Of a DNA stretch of 64,000 bases, positions 53,601 to 62,862 are shown piece by piece. This DNA is from an uncultured Bacteroidales bacterium (lineage in GTDB: Bacteria > Bacteroidota > Bacteroidia > Bacteroidales > P3): positions 78,995-142,994 of the forward strand of contig CAMUZR010000006.1 of NCBI GenBank assembly GCA_947165255.1, read 5' to 3'. Each line of letters starts with the position of its first letter. Position 1 is the stretch's first letter. Below the pieces are notes generated by a model. The model was not told the DNA's origin. It saw only the letters and a program-made list of their open reading frames with translations, and did no database searches. The position numbers and the translations under genes are program-made.

Positions 53601-53993
53601 GAGTTGGTCCGAGGTCTGGTATCGCCAGACGCTTGGACCTTCGCCGTAGAAGAGTAGGTAGTCGTCGAGCTCAAAGATGCCGTTTCCGTTCAGGTCGACC
53701 ACCTCAATGGCCGCAGGCACTAGGTCGTCGGGGTGTGAAGCCATGTTGCTGGCTGAGAGCATGCCACTGGGGTCGCCGAAGAGAGCGATTTTGTCGCAGG
53801 GGGCACCGTAAAGTTCGGCTATGTCGGCGGTGGTGATAACGTATATGCCGGAATTATTGACAGGTATTTTGTACCAACTCCCTTCAGCTAGACGGGAATG
53901 GTCGGTATAGCTGCCTTGGGCTAGGGCTTTGGGAATGCTGCAGAGCGAAAGAAAGAGAATGCAAGCTGCAGTTGTGATTGTTCTTATGTGCAT
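50610..53993 (-). CDS. porU: PorU: T9SS sortase, gingipain-like peptidase C25
   Basis: The 1127 residues have a signal peptide (ending PKALAQ) and a long N-terminal part. A gingipain-type C25 catalytic domain follows (about 400-760), with YLLLFGKGTYDNRN, LNYIGHGSDKYIG (catalytic His649) and FFVTSTCSFGHFD (catalytic Cys683), then Ig-like repeats. The C terminus ends in an FxATPNPA-like SAAPNPAHDRTVIRI domain that resembles a sorting domain, as in PorU homologues. It cleaves the sorting signal from cargo at the cell surface and attaches cargo to lipopolysaccharide. The length agrees with the family. Confidence 0.95.
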   Translation of the reverse strand: MHIRTITTAACILFLSLCSIPKALAQGSYTDHSRLAEGSWYKIPVNNSGIYVITTADIAELYGAPCDKIALFGDPSGMLSASNMASHPDDLVPAAIEVVDLNGNGIFELDDYLLFYGEGPSVWRYQTSDQLFEYKMHVYSNSNYYFLTPDYTQTDAPARIESATLTPNTNSPISTYTALAYYHQDNINPINGGQLWMADKYTSSLSSRNYSLTFPGVSTNGVVNCRYGLAHISDYSGQFHLQSPLENWTNSFDAFLTYNIFKRTIAASSSNEMDLSFTYTPRENSAAGYLDFIELSTLVPLQYKGGQQFVRNTQLIYSGNISQFIGTGYSNGMRIWDITSPSQPSNLTVHNTGNGQFGFAASTSIPGTFIFFTNDDALHPSNIQPVANQNIHGTATPDYVIVTHKDFVTQAEKLADLHRQKENMDVLVLTQEQVYNEYSSGRPDPIAIRQMLRHLRSKDPSGQSPRYLLLFGKGTYDNRNILGSNQISTITFQYPSQVINETSAYPSDDVYGYLDDSIAGIFEGKLSVSIGRLPAKSVAEAEHLVDKIDGYLNKRDFNQSNVRGDWRNYVTLLADDADPSNGGDSVFASDAEKMARDIKARYPHLNIDKIFADSYEQQSGVDGSYYPDVNNALRQRINYGTLLLNYIGHGSDKYIGTERYMEFSDIEKYTNTDRLAFFVTSTCSFGHFDLVDDICGAEAFLLADAAGIGILTAARPIHHSHSFNSRACIYALDPNNSIGDALRLAKNQVSVSHCIALLGDPALRLSIPTNQVVVTRINDRDVKAGVTDSAQVLSRVTVEGEIRNPDGSLLSDFNGTIFPIVFDREVKSSTLANDNDSTEVTFFQQKNVLYKGRETVSNGRFSYSFIIPRDVAYHYDYAKLSHYARSLDDNATGQYSNIMFGGFNEETQLDELHPTVALYINDTNFRNGGLTNETPTLYAHLSDSVGINAAGSGIGHDITAIIDNNPYSTVTLNDYFQPDIQDSRNGEVYYTLGKLEEGPHTLTVKCWNIFNYSGSATIHFVVANDRQAQIGTFSAAPNPAHDRTVIRIEHNLTNTVQSATIDLYDIRGGHIQHFTPVPPANGCVIACPWDFTSSNGSVVPRGIYIARVVLTTISGEVLTQTTKVVRN

Positions 53994-54086
53994 GTGATGA
54001 TAACTCTCTTTCTCGTTTTTTATTGCCCAAGAGAGGAAAAAAATGGCGGTATTGTTCTCGGTCGGAGGGGAGCAATCGCTTTAGGG

Positions 54087-54947
54087 TCATACAAGCAGGT
54101 CACCTTTGGCAAGAATGCGGCACTGGCCTCCTACGAAGATACCCCCATCGGAGCCGAGTTTGGCCGAAACGATGCTGGGCCGCCGCATGGCTTCGCCTTG
54201 GACAAAACTGCATTCTGAGGGAGCGGACACAATTCCGTTGAGATGCAGGTAGTGCAATAAGGCGGCATTGGCAGTGCCCGTGGCCGACTCTTCGTTCACG
54301 CCGTAGAGCGGTGCAAAGTTGCGCACATGGGCACTGCTGGAGTCGGCAGGGTCGTGTGTGAGGGCAAAGGCATGGACTCCTACCACTTTTTTCTCTCGAC
54401 TGAAGTCGGCAAGCGTTTCCATGTCGGGGTGTAGGGCGTTTAGCTCTTTCAAACCATCGACAGGCAGAATGATGTCGGGCAATCCGGCGGTAACGATGGC
54501 GACGGGCGTAGACGGTATTCGGGCCGTCATGATGTGGCAGAGGCGTTCTAATTCGTCAGGTTGGTCGATGGAAGCTATCTGTTTGGGCTTGGCCATCTGC
54601 ATCATGAGTTTCTCTCCTACGGTAACGGTAAGGTCTCCGGCAAGAGTATGGTTGAGGCAATTGCCATCGGAGGAAACACCTTCATGCCTTAGCACTCCAA
54701 AGGTGGCAATGGTGGCGTGGCCGCACAGGTCTACCTCGCTCAAAGGGGTGAAGTATCGGGTGGTGTATTCAGTGGCGCTCTGAGGTTGCACAAAGGCTGT
54801 TTCAGAATAGCGCAGTTCGGCGGCGATGTGTTGCATCAGCTCCTCGGAGGGGAAAGACTCTCCCTTGCCCAGCAGTACCACGCCTGCAGGGTTGCCTCCG
54901 AAAGGCTGGTCGGTGAAGGCGTCTACAATATAATAACGGTATTTCAT
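54087..54947 (-). CDS. PhzF-family isomerase-like protein
   Basis: I start at MKYRYYIVDAFTDQPFGGNPAGVV (54947), where the family begins. The 286 residues show the two-fold diaminopimelate-epimerase-like layout: FGGNPAGVVLL and the catalytic Glu in AELRYSETAFV, then DLCGHATIATFGVL (the GHAT block), and in the second half GVNEESATGTANAALLHYL. The end carries VQGEAMRRPS and GGIFVGGQCRILAKGDL. PhzF homologues isomerise small acids; the substrate of this common form is not known. It stands alone downstream of the giant repeat gene. Confidence 0.92.
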   Translation of the reverse strand: MKYRYYIVDAFTDQPFGGNPAGVVLLGKGESFPSEELMQHIAAELRYSETAFVQPQSATEYTTRYFTPLSEVDLCGHATIATFGVLRHEGVSSDGNCLNHTLAGDLTVTVGEKLMMQMAKPKQIASIDQPDELERLCHIMTARIPSTPVAIVTAGLPDIILPVDGLKELNALHPDMETLADFSREKKVVGVHAFALTHDPADSSSAHVRNFAPLYGVNEESATGTANAALLHYLHLNGIVSAPSECSFVQGEAMRRPSIVSAKLGSDGGIFVGGQCRILAKGDLLV

Positions 54948-55239
54948 AATTTTATTATAAATAGCAGTTAACGTCCTTTTCCTTTTTTTATTGTGCTCTG
55001 CCATGGTTTACCGAGTTCATGGGTTCGGCTTGCATTGCATCGGAATACGGATCATGTCCATTTAATGCTGTTTCTGTGAAAGCTTATGGGATGGTTGATG
55101 CAAGCGGGTTGGGGTTCATCCGAAGGGTAAGAGGGACACACAGATGGTGCTGTTTTACCAATCGATATGGAAGAAAATTAGAGAGGACGGCCATAATAGC
55201 CGCCCTCTCGGATAGAATTAGTGTTCGTGGAAGTAGTAG
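54948..55239. other. Intergenic region with the terminator of the giant gene
   Basis: Between the giant gene and the PhzF gene (both minus strand). It holds the hairpin at 55181-55209; nothing else seen. Confidence 0.6.
55181..55209 (-). terminator. Hairpin terminator of the giant repeat gene
   Basis: GAGAGG-A-CGGC (55181-55191) pairs with GCCG-C-CCTCTC (55199-55209) with one mismatch. On the minus strand TAATTTTCTTCC follows. It lies 31 bases beyond the stop codon. Confidence 0.75.
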
Positions 55240-58200
55240 TTACTTCACGATGAGTTTGCGTACAGCAGTGCTCTGCTTGCCAGTGACACGGACGAAGTAG
55301 GTGCCCTGGGCATAGCCTCTCAGGTCGACGGTCACGTTGTCGTTGGTGGCAATGGTGCGGAAGATTTCGCGGCCATTCATGTCAAGAATGGTGACGTTGT
55401 CTCCGTTTTCAATGCCATTGATTTTGACTTCGCTGCTGGCCGGGTTGGGGAAGAGCATGAAGTTGGCAGAAGCGACATCGTCAATTCCTACAGGCTGCGG
55501 GTCGAAGAATGCTTCAATATCGACATTTTCGTTGAGTGTGAAGGTGTAGGGATTGGTGAGGATGGTGTCGTTAGTGCCGCTGAACTGCCAGCCTTTGAAG
55601 ACGTAACCGGCTTCAGGTGTGGCGGATATGGTCACCTCGCTGCCGGCATCGTAGGTACCGTTGCCAGTGGCATGGCCTCGGTAGGGATTGTAAGCAAGGG
55701 TGACGGTGTATCGCTGCATGAAGGCGGCAACGATGGATATGTCGCTGTTGACCTGGAAAGTGTAGGGGTTGTCGTTGCTGACTAGTTCGCCGCCGACATA
55801 CCAACCGTTGAAACGGGCAGTGTTGTAGGTGGTGGCTCTAACCGTCAGGTTCTCGCCTTCGGCCACGAGGGTGTCGCCATAGGGAGCCACATTGCCGAGC
55901 GTGGCATCGGCCGAAGAGACGTTGACAGTGTAGTACACAATGTCTTGCTCAAAGAGTGCGGTGAGGGTGAGGTCGGAAGTGACGACGAAGGTATAGGGGT
56001 TGTCGGTGCTTTCCAGTGTGCTTCCGTTGCTCCATCCTACGAAGTGGTATCCGTCGTTGGCGGTAGCCGTAGCAGTGAAAGGACTGTTTTCGACAATCGA
56101 GGTCACACCTGCAGGGCTTACGGTACCCATAGTGCTGTCGGAGGACAGGAGGGTGACATCGTAATAGGTGGGAGGAAGCCCCGTGGAAATGAGGCTGAGG
56201 TTGTCGATGTGGAAGTCGTTATCGGAGTTGCGAACGAAGGACTCGCCGTAGAATGCGATGCGGATAGTCTGTCCCATGTAGGCCGTAAGGTCGATGGCCA
56301 CGGAGTCGGGGGTGTTAGATACAGAGCTGAGTTCAACATCGTAGTCGCTACCATGGCCAAAGGTATAGACCGGGTTCCAAGTGGCACCACCGTCGGCAGT
56401 GACGAGAACCATGAAGCGGTCGTCGGTGCCGATGGAGTCGATGGAGTCGGCGCTGTTGTATTTAGTCAGGGCATAGTGGAAGGAGAATTCAGTGGGAGTG
56501 CTGAGAGTAAAGGTGGGAGTTACCAGCCAACGGTAGTTGGTGTCGCCGTAGATGTTGCAACGCAGGTGAGCCGAGCCCATTGCATAGTTGTTAAGAGCGA
56601 AAATGTCGGAAGTGACGGGATAGCCGTTGACACTATGGGTAGAGTCGATGTAATGGCCGCGGAACATTTCCCAGCAGGGCAGATAGCCGCCGGTGTACAC
56701 GTTGTAAGTGTTGGCAGGAATGCTGTTGAAATCTTCTGACCAGGGAAGAGTGGTGATGGCAGCGCAGAGGGTCTGGAAAGACACTGTGACGGGGGCAGTA
56801 GTGTTGCCGTCGGGGCAGATGGCGCTGACGCTGACAATATAGTTGGTAGCAGGTGTCAGGCTGGTGAGTGAAAGGGATTGGGTGGTGAGGATAGAAGTGT
56901 CGGTTCCGTTGACGATCACGCGGTAGTTATTGACATTGGTAGTGTCGGTGATAGCAAGGTCGGCGCTGTAAGCCGTGATGCTGCTGACCGTTACGCTGGC
57001 GGGACGCTGGCAGTTGGGCGCAATGCCTACGGTGAAGTCGTCGAGATAGAGGTTAGTGTAGCTTCCGTTATAGCGGAGGGCGATAAGGCCGGTGGCATTG
57101 CTCGGGAAGGTGATGTCGTAGATTTCGTAGTCGCTGCTGGAAGTGTTGATGCAACTCTGCAAGGACACGAAAGTGCTGGCATCTGCAGGGTTAGTAATGT
57201 AGCCGGCTTCAACTCCGTATGAACTAGTGGTGGTCTTCTTCATGTGGAAGGTGAGGACCAGGTCGGAGAGACTGTCGGTAAACTGAGGCAGTGCCACAAT
57301 AGTGGAGCTGCTGGAGGTGCCATAAAGACAGAGACTTTGGCTGCCACCGTGGGCGTAAGTTGCATTGTTGTTGATATAGGGATAGGAGGCGCTATAGCGG
57401 TTCAAGATAGTCCAGCAGGGGTCGTTGAAGGCACTAGTGGCCGACGAATAGCTTCCACCTGTGAAGCTCTCGAAGTCTTCGCTCCAAGGCAGCATGTCGT
57501 GGGTGATTAGTCCGCAGGCGGAAGTGAAGGTGACGGTGGCACTATTGCTGACTTCGCCAGCCGAGCAGAGGGTCATAGCCGTAAGGGTGTATGTGGTGTT
57601 GGGGGTGAGGCCGGTGAGTGCGAAGGTATTGCCGATGACTTCCACGCTGTCGGTGGGAGAGGTGAAGAGGCGGTAGTGGTTGGTGCTGTTGGCATCAGTG
57701 AGGGTTACCGTGGCACTCGTGTCGGTTATGTCGCTCACTGCAATGACAGGGGCGCTGCACTGGGGCGCGTTGTCGACTTCGAGGTCGTCAACCCACCACC
57801 AGTAGTTGGAGTTGTTTTTCTGCGAGATGGCAATACGCGAACCTGCAGGTGCTCCGGCAAAGAATACCTCTACCTGCTGATAACTAGTATAGTCGGCGGC
57901 GTTGTACAGGGCAGTCTGCACGAATGTGCTGCTGTCGCTGGGGTTGGTCAGGTATCCCACACGGAGGTGGCCCGAGTTGGTGGCGTTCTCAGCTACAATC
58001 CACATGTTGAGTCTGAGGTTCTGAATGCTGTCGCCAAAGTAGGGCAGGATGGCATAGTTCGGGTTCTGGCAGTTGCCGTTGAAACGGAGCGACTTGGAGC
58101 CGCTGTGTACGCGAGATGAAGTGTTGACAACGATTACTTTACTGCTGGAATTGCCGTTGGCAATATAGCTCCAGCAAGGCAGGTCGTTGGTCAGGTCGAG

Positions 58201-61200
58201 AGCCATGCTTTCGAACCCTTCGTTCCAAGGCAGGGAGTCAACTGCTGTGCAGGGAGTGGTGAATTGGATATTGAGGGGGAGGTAGCTGTAGCCGTCGGAG
58301 CAGTTGGCAACAACGTCCACAGAGTAGTTTGTGTTGGGGGTCAGACCGGTGAGGGTGACCAGTGTGTCGGTGGCATTGATGGTATCGGTGGTAGTGCCGT
58401 AAGAGAGTGTGACGGTGTAGTTATTGCCTGCGGTGGTGTCGTTGATGTGGAGCACTGCCGAACCGGTGGAAATGTCGCTGACGGCTATATGTGTAGGTCT
58501 TGCACAGGAAGGAGCCACGCGGAGTTCAATTTCGTCAATGTAAAATCCACGATAAGAGCTGCTCTCAGAGAAGCGGAAAGCAACATAACGGCCAGTGTCG
58601 CTATACTGACGCAGGTCGGTCATATAGTAGTCCCAGTTGTTGGGGATGGACACGGTTTCCAAAACGGAGAAGGTGGCGGTGTCGGTGGGGTCGGTCATGA
58701 CGCCTATCTGGGCCTGGATGGTGTAGCTGCCAGCCGATTTGGCATAATAGGCAAGCTGCAGATTGCTGAGACTTTCTACCTCGGGAAGGGCAAGGTATTG
58801 AATACCATTGTTAGTGTAGAAATACATCACCTTGCTCGAACTGCCCAGACGGCCAGTGGTGCTGTAAGTCTGGGGATAGGAGGTATAGGAAGAGCCAAAG
58901 CCTTGGCGCGTCCAGCAGGGGATGGCGTTGACATTAGCATTATAGCTCTCAAAGTCTTCAACATAGGGGAGGTCCTCCGAGGTAAGGGCAGCGCATGCCG
59001 TGCGGGCCGAAGCGGTAAGTGCGACAGTGTAGCCGCCATCATAGCATTCAGTACGCACTGCAATGGTGTACAGGCGGTTAGGATTCAGGTTGGTGAAAGT
59101 CCAGGAAGTGTCGGAAGTCGAGACGGAGTCAATGACGACGTCGTTATAGAAGATACGGTAGTCGTAGGAGTTGCCCTCGTCGCCGGTCACGCTGACGGTG
59201 ATAGAGGTGGTGGTCACATCGGTAATGGCAATGCTGGTAGGCATTTCGCAAACGGGCAGGGGATGGACGTCCACTTCGTCCACAAACCAGTAGTAGTTGC
59301 TGGCAGCGGAGTTGTGGCGCATGGCCATACGGGCACCCGAGGGAGCATTGGTAAAGGATACAATCTTCAACTCGTAGCTTCCGCTGAAGTCGCTGTAGTC
59401 GTAGTGCTGAACGCTGACGAAGGTGGTCGAGTCGGTGGCGTCGGTCATATAGCCCACGTCGAAAGAACCGCTGGAACTGCTGGTGCCTTCAGGACGGGTC
59501 TGGAACTGGAGCTCCAGTCCGCTAATGTCGTCACTGAACTCAGGCAGCACAATGTAGGTTCTGCGGTTAGCCAGTCCGGGATAGAACACCAGGCTGTAGC
59601 CTGCGTCGCCGTAGCGATAGCTGGAACCGGACAGAGACATGTGGGCGCCAGGATTGCTCTTAATGAGCCCCCAGCAGGGTATCATCTCGCCCGTCATCTC
59701 ATTGGGATAAGAAGTGAAAAGACTGGCGTAGCTGTCGAAGTCTTCGTGCCAGGGAAGGGCATTGATGATGCCGCAGGAGGTGCGGAAACTAATCGAGACG
59801 GCTTCGGTCATGGAGTTGTCGTTGCAGATGGTGCGCACACTCACGTTGTATACCGAGCTGGGTGTGAGGTCGGTCATTGAGTAGATAGTGTCGAAAATCT
59901 CCACGCTGTCGTTTGCCGAGAAATAGAGCATGTAGTGGTATGTGCCGTTGGCGTCGCTAATAATAATGTCGGCGCTGGCCGTGTCGACGTTGACTGCCGT
60001 CACTGACGAGGGACGGGTGCAGCTGGGCAACTGGCTGACGGTGATGTCGTCGATATAGCTATAGCTAGTGTTGGTGCCGGCATAGCGGAAAGCGATATTG
60101 CCGGAGTTCTGGTTGGCAAAAGTCACCTCGTAGTGTTCCCAAACCGAAGTGCTGGCAGGTGTAAGGGTCTGCATGGGCACAAATGTGCTGGCATCCATCG
60201 GGTTGCTCACAACTCCAACCTGTACGGGCTGGCCTTGGAGCCAAAAGTCGAGCATCAGGTTGCTCGGGCTGTCTTCAAAACGGGGAAGCGAAACGACAGT
60301 GGGAGTGGTGTTGTTGCTATAGATGGCCAGCCCCTGGTTGCCAGTGTAGTGATACGACGTGGTAATGTAAGGGTAGTTGTTGCCGTAGCGGTTCACCACG
60401 CTCCAGCAGGGAATGTCCATAACGCTGCTGCTGGAAGAGTAGGAACTGCCGTTATAGGCCTCAAAACCTTCAAAGAAAGGCAGGCTGTCGCTAGGAATGG
60501 CAATGCAGGCGGTCTGGAACTGGGTGGTGAGCGTAGTGGTGGTGCCGCCGTCGCTGCAGTTTGCCGTCATGCTGACGGTATAGTGCGTGTTCGGGGTCAG
60601 CGAGTAGAAGTTCACCACGGTGCTGTAGGCCTCCATGCTGTCCACCATAGCGGAGTCGTTATAGAGCTTCACGGTGTAGCTAATGGCGTCGCCCACCGTG
60701 TCTATAATATTCAGCTCGGCCTCCTCGTCAGTGATATTGCGCATGGCAATGGCTGTCGGGCGGCTGCAGGAGGGAATTGTGTTGACAGTGATGTCGTCGA
60801 TGTAGGCAGTACTGTAGTTGGAACCGTTATAGCGGAAGGCGATTTCGCCGGAGGTGATGCCGCTAAAGGTCACATCGAACATGGTCCAAATATTGGCTGC
60901 GGTGGGATTGAGCGTCTGCACGGGCACAAAAGTGCTGGGGTCGGAAGGATTGCTCATGACGCCCACCTGCACCGACTGGCCGTAAAGCCAAAAGTTGAGC
61001 AGAAGGTTCCCCGGAGTGTCCTCGAAATGGGGCAGTGCCACCACCGTGGGGTTGGTAGACATGCTATAGATGGCCAGGCTGTTGTTGCCGCCGTGTTGTA
61101 CGGAACTGCTGATATATGGGTAGTTCTCGCTATAGCGGTTGGTCACGTTCCAGCAGGGAACATTCATGGCCGTGGAGGCCGAAGAACTTCCACCCGTGTA

Positions 61201-62862
61201 GGCCTCAAAGCCTTCGAAGAAAGGCAGGCTCTCGTGGGCAATGGCCACGCAGGCGGTTCTGAACTGACTTGTGAGGGGAATGTAGGTCCCGCCGTCGCCG
61301 CAATTGGCAGTCATGCTGACCGTGTAGAGGGTATTCGGAGTGAGGTTGGTGAGCGAAACCACCGTGTCATAAGCCTCCAGGCTGTCCACCAGCAGGGTGT
61401 CGTTGTAGAGCTTTACGGTGTAGCTGGCAGCCGTTCCCACCGTGTCGAAAATGAACAACTCGGCCTCGTCGGAGCCAATGTTGCGCATGGCAATGTAAGA
61501 AGGACGGGCGCAGGAAGGCGACTCGTAAACGGTGAAGTCGTCGACGCGGATATTATTGCTATTGCCGTAGTAGCGGAAGGCAATGCGTCCCGTTGCGTTG
61601 GTAGGCATGGGGGTCTCGAAATACTCCCAAGTATTAGTGGCGCTGGGTATTAGGGTGGACACCTCGGTAAAGGTGCTTGTGTCGGTGGCATCGGTCATGT
61701 AGCCCACGCCCAGATAGGCTGCGGCAGCGTCAGAAGTCATCCATAACCCTAACGAAAGGTTGGATACGGCCTCGCTAAAGGCCGGCAGGATGATGTAGGT
61801 GGGATAGTTGGTAGTGTGGCCGTAGATGCGCAGGGCGTTGCCTGTGGCCTCGCTGTCGTGGTTCCAAGAGCTCTGGAGGAATGTGTAGTTGCCGTAGTTG
61901 CCAATCACGTCCCAGCAAGGCAGGTTGGTCACCGAAGAGGTGGCATCGGAATAGGTGGTGCCGGTGTAGGAGTTGAAATTCTCGTTCCAAGGCAGGGCGG
62001 TGATGTAGCCGCAGGCTGTGCGGAACGAGGCGGTGGCAAAACTGGAGGTGTCGTTCGTGCCGCAGATGGCGCGCACCCGGGCGGTGTAGGCCGTATTGGG
62101 AGTCAGGTTGTCAAATACATAGACCGAGTCGTAAACAACGTCGACGAACGAACCGTTCAAATACACTGCCCAGCTGTACTCGCCGTTGCGCGAATTCCAG
62201 CTGAGGGTGGCGCTGTCAGGGGTTACGTTAGAGACCGTAAGGTGTGAAGGAGAGAGGCAGATGCTTCCGCCACTGGAGTAGGAGAAAGTGACCTTGGGCA
62301 GGAACTGCTGCGTGTAGGAGGGCGTGGAGCTGCCTATCGAGCCAGCGCCATTAACGTATGCCGAAGCAGGGTAGGAGAGGCTTTGGCCATAGAAGTAGCT
62401 GTAGGGACAGCCCGTGCCTGCGGCCGTGTTCATCACGCTGATTAGCAGATTGCCGCCGCTGTACATGTAGGGGTTGTCCAGCGTGATTTCCCAGCGTCCG
62501 CCAGTGACGGTGCAGGTGCCGGTCCAGGCGGTGTCGGTGCTGTCGGGCATCTTCCAAGGGGTAGAAGAGGAGTAGGAGGTGTCGCTCACCTCGGCTATCC
62601 TCAGCACAAGGTTCGAGTTCCAGCTCTGGTCGCTGCTGGCGTAAAACGTCAGACCCGTGATGGTGGAGCCAGCCATATCGCCCAGCAGTCGGGACGGATA
62701 GACAAACTCGTTTCTGAACCGTGAGTCGTTGTAGTACCCGTAGAAAGGTATGTACGTGTTGGTCGTAGTGCCGTCGCATACCTGTAACGAGTCCTGAGCG
62801 CTCAGGGTCATTGGCAGTAGCATGGCCATGAGCAGTGCAGTTAGGATTACTTTTCTTTTCAT
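55240..62862 (-). CDS. Giant T9SS cargo protein with eight MAM-like/Fn3 tandem units
   Basis: The 2540 residues start with a signal peptide (ending LSAQ) and an N-terminal beta domain (about 24-195, PFYGYYNDSRFRNEFVYPS). An Fn3-like domain (about 200-285) follows. Then eight units of roughly 245 residues start near residues 287, 535, 783, 1029, 1290, 1537, 1782 and 2032. Each unit opens with LP(W/F).E.F(E/D)(S/A)Y and PCW, contains YIDDI or similar, and ends in an Fn3-like module with LTPNT.Y.V. Units 2 and 3 are the most alike. Three Listeria-Bacteroides-type repeats (about 2232-2460, GYHFVGWSNG) precede the sorting domain (about 2465-2540) with FPNPASSEV, MNGREIF, YAQGTYFVRV and KLIVK. It is likely surface-anchored and adhesin-like; its ligand is unknown. 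Confidence 0.93.
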   Translation of the reverse strand: MKRKVILTALLMAMLLPMTLSAQDSLQVCDGTTTNTYIPFYGYYNDSRFRNEFVYPSRLLGDMAGSTITGLTFYASSDQSWNSNLVLRIAEVSDTSYSSSTPWKMPDSTDTAWTGTCTVTGGRWEITLDNPYMYSGGNLLISVMNTAAGTGCPYSYFYGQSLSYPASAYVNGAGSIGSSTPSYTQQFLPKVTFSYSSGGSICLSPSHLTVSNVTPDSATLSWNSRNGEYSWAVYLNGSFVDVVYDSVYVFDNLTPNTAYTARVRAICGTNDTSSFATASFRTACGYITALPWNENFNSYTGTTYSDATSSVTNLPCWDVIGNYGNYTFLQSSWNHDSEATGNALRIYGHTTNYPTYIILPAFSEAVSNLSLGLWMTSDAAAAYLGVGYMTDATDTSTFTEVSTLIPSATNTWEYFETPMPTNATGRIAFRYYGNSNNIRVDDFTVYESPSCARPSYIAMRNIGSDEAELFIFDTVGTAASYTVKLYNDTLLVDSLEAYDTVVSLTNLTPNTLYTVSMTANCGDGGTYIPLTSQFRTACVAIAHESLPFFEGFEAYTGGSSSASTAMNVPCWNVTNRYSENYPYISSSVQHGGNNSLAIYSMSTNPTVVALPHFEDTPGNLLLNFWLYGQSVQVGVMSNPSDPSTFVPVQTLNPTAANIWTMFDVTFSGITSGEIAFRYNGSNYSTAYIDDITVNTIPSCSRPTAIAMRNITDEEAELNIIDTVGDAISYTVKLYNDSAMVDSMEAYSTVVNFYSLTPNTHYTVSMTANCSDGGTTTTLTTQFQTACIAIPSDSLPFFEGFEAYNGSSYSSSSSVMDIPCWSVVNRYGNNYPYITTSYHYTGNQGLAIYSNNTTPTVVSLPRFEDSPSNLMLDFWLQGQPVQVGVVSNPMDASTFVPMQTLTPASTSVWEHYEVTFANQNSGNIAFRYAGTNTSYSYIDDITVSQLPSCTRPSSVTAVNVDTASADIIISDANGTYHYMLYFSANDSVEIFDTIYSMTDLTPSSVYNVSVRTICNDNSMTEAVSISFRTSCGIINALPWHEDFDSYASLFTSYPNEMTGEMIPCWGLIKSNPGAHMSLSGSSYRYGDAGYSLVFYPGLANRRTYIVLPEFSDDISGLELQFQTRPEGTSSSSGSFDVGYMTDATDSTTFVSVQHYDYSDFSGSYELKIVSFTNAPSGARMAMRHNSAASNYYWFVDEVDVHPLPVCEMPTSIAITDVTTTSITVSVTGDEGNSYDYRIFYNDVVIDSVSTSDTSWTFTNLNPNRLYTIAVRTECYDGGYTVALTASARTACAALTSEDLPYVEDFESYNANVNAIPCWTRQGFGSSYTSYPQTYSTTGRLGSSSKVMYFYTNNGIQYLALPEVESLSNLQLAYYAKSAGSYTIQAQIGVMTDPTDTATFSVLETVSIPNNWDYYMTDLRQYSDTGRYVAFRFSESSSYRGFYIDEIELRVAPSCARPTHIAVSDISTGSAVLHINDTTAGNNYTVTLSYGTTTDTINATDTLVTLTGLTPNTNYSVDVVANCSDGYSYLPLNIQFTTPCTAVDSLPWNEGFESMALDLTNDLPCWSYIANGNSSSKVIVVNTSSRVHSGSKSLRFNGNCQNPNYAILPYFGDSIQNLRLNMWIVAENATNSGHLRVGYLTNPSDSSTFVQTALYNAADYTSYQQVEVFFAGAPAGSRIAISQKNNSNYWWWVDDLEVDNAPQCSAPVIAVSDITDTSATVTLTDANSTNHYRLFTSPTDSVEVIGNTFALTGLTPNTTYTLTAMTLCSAGEVSNSATVTFTSACGLITHDMLPWSEDFESFTGGSYSSATSAFNDPCWTILNRYSASYPYINNNATYAHGGSQSLCLYGTSSSSTIVALPQFTDSLSDLVLTFHMKKTTTSSYGVEAGYITNPADASTFVSLQSCINTSSSDYEIYDITFPSNATGLIALRYNGSYTNLYLDDFTVGIAPNCQRPASVTVSSITAYSADLAITDTTNVNNYRVIVNGTDTSILTTQSLSLTSLTPATNYIVSVSAICPDGNTTAPVTVSFQTLCAAITTLPWSEDFNSIPANTYNVYTGGYLPCWEMFRGHYIDSTHSVNGYPVTSDIFALNNYAMGSAHLRCNIYGDTNYRWLVTPTFTLSTPTEFSFHYALTKYNSADSIDSIGTDDRFMVLVTADGGATWNPVYTFGHGSDYDVELSSVSNTPDSVAIDLTAYMGQTIRIAFYGESFVRNSDNDFHIDNLSLISTGLPPTYYDVTLLSSDSTMGTVSPAGVTSIVENSPFTATATANDGYHFVGWSNGSTLESTDNPYTFVVTSDLTLTALFEQDIVYYTVNVSSADATLGNVAPYGDTLVAEGENLTVRATTYNTARFNGWYVGGELVSNDNPYTFQVNSDISIVAAFMQRYTVTLAYNPYRGHATGNGTYDAGSEVTISATPEAGYVFKGWQFSGTNDTILTNPYTFTLNENVDIEAFFDPQPVGIDDVASANFMLFPNPASSEVKINGIENGDNVTILDMNGREIFRTIATNDNVTVDLRGYAQGTYFVRVTGKQSTAVRKLIVK

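Noticed and set aside
58264..59880. Long plus-strand frame (538 codons) opposite the giant gene
   Set aside because: It is the reverse reading of the repeats; its composition (Val/Gly-rich, low-complexity) follows from Thr/Ser/Asn codons on the real strand, and no motif is present.
60133..61653. Long plus-strand frame (506 codons) opposite the giant gene
   Set aside because: Same cause as above; the periodic pattern mirrors the repeat units of the real gene.
55240..62862. The tandem units as a possible polyketide or non-ribosomal assembly line
   Set aside because: The units are secreted beta domains with signal peptide and sorting domain; no carrier or catalytic motifs occur.
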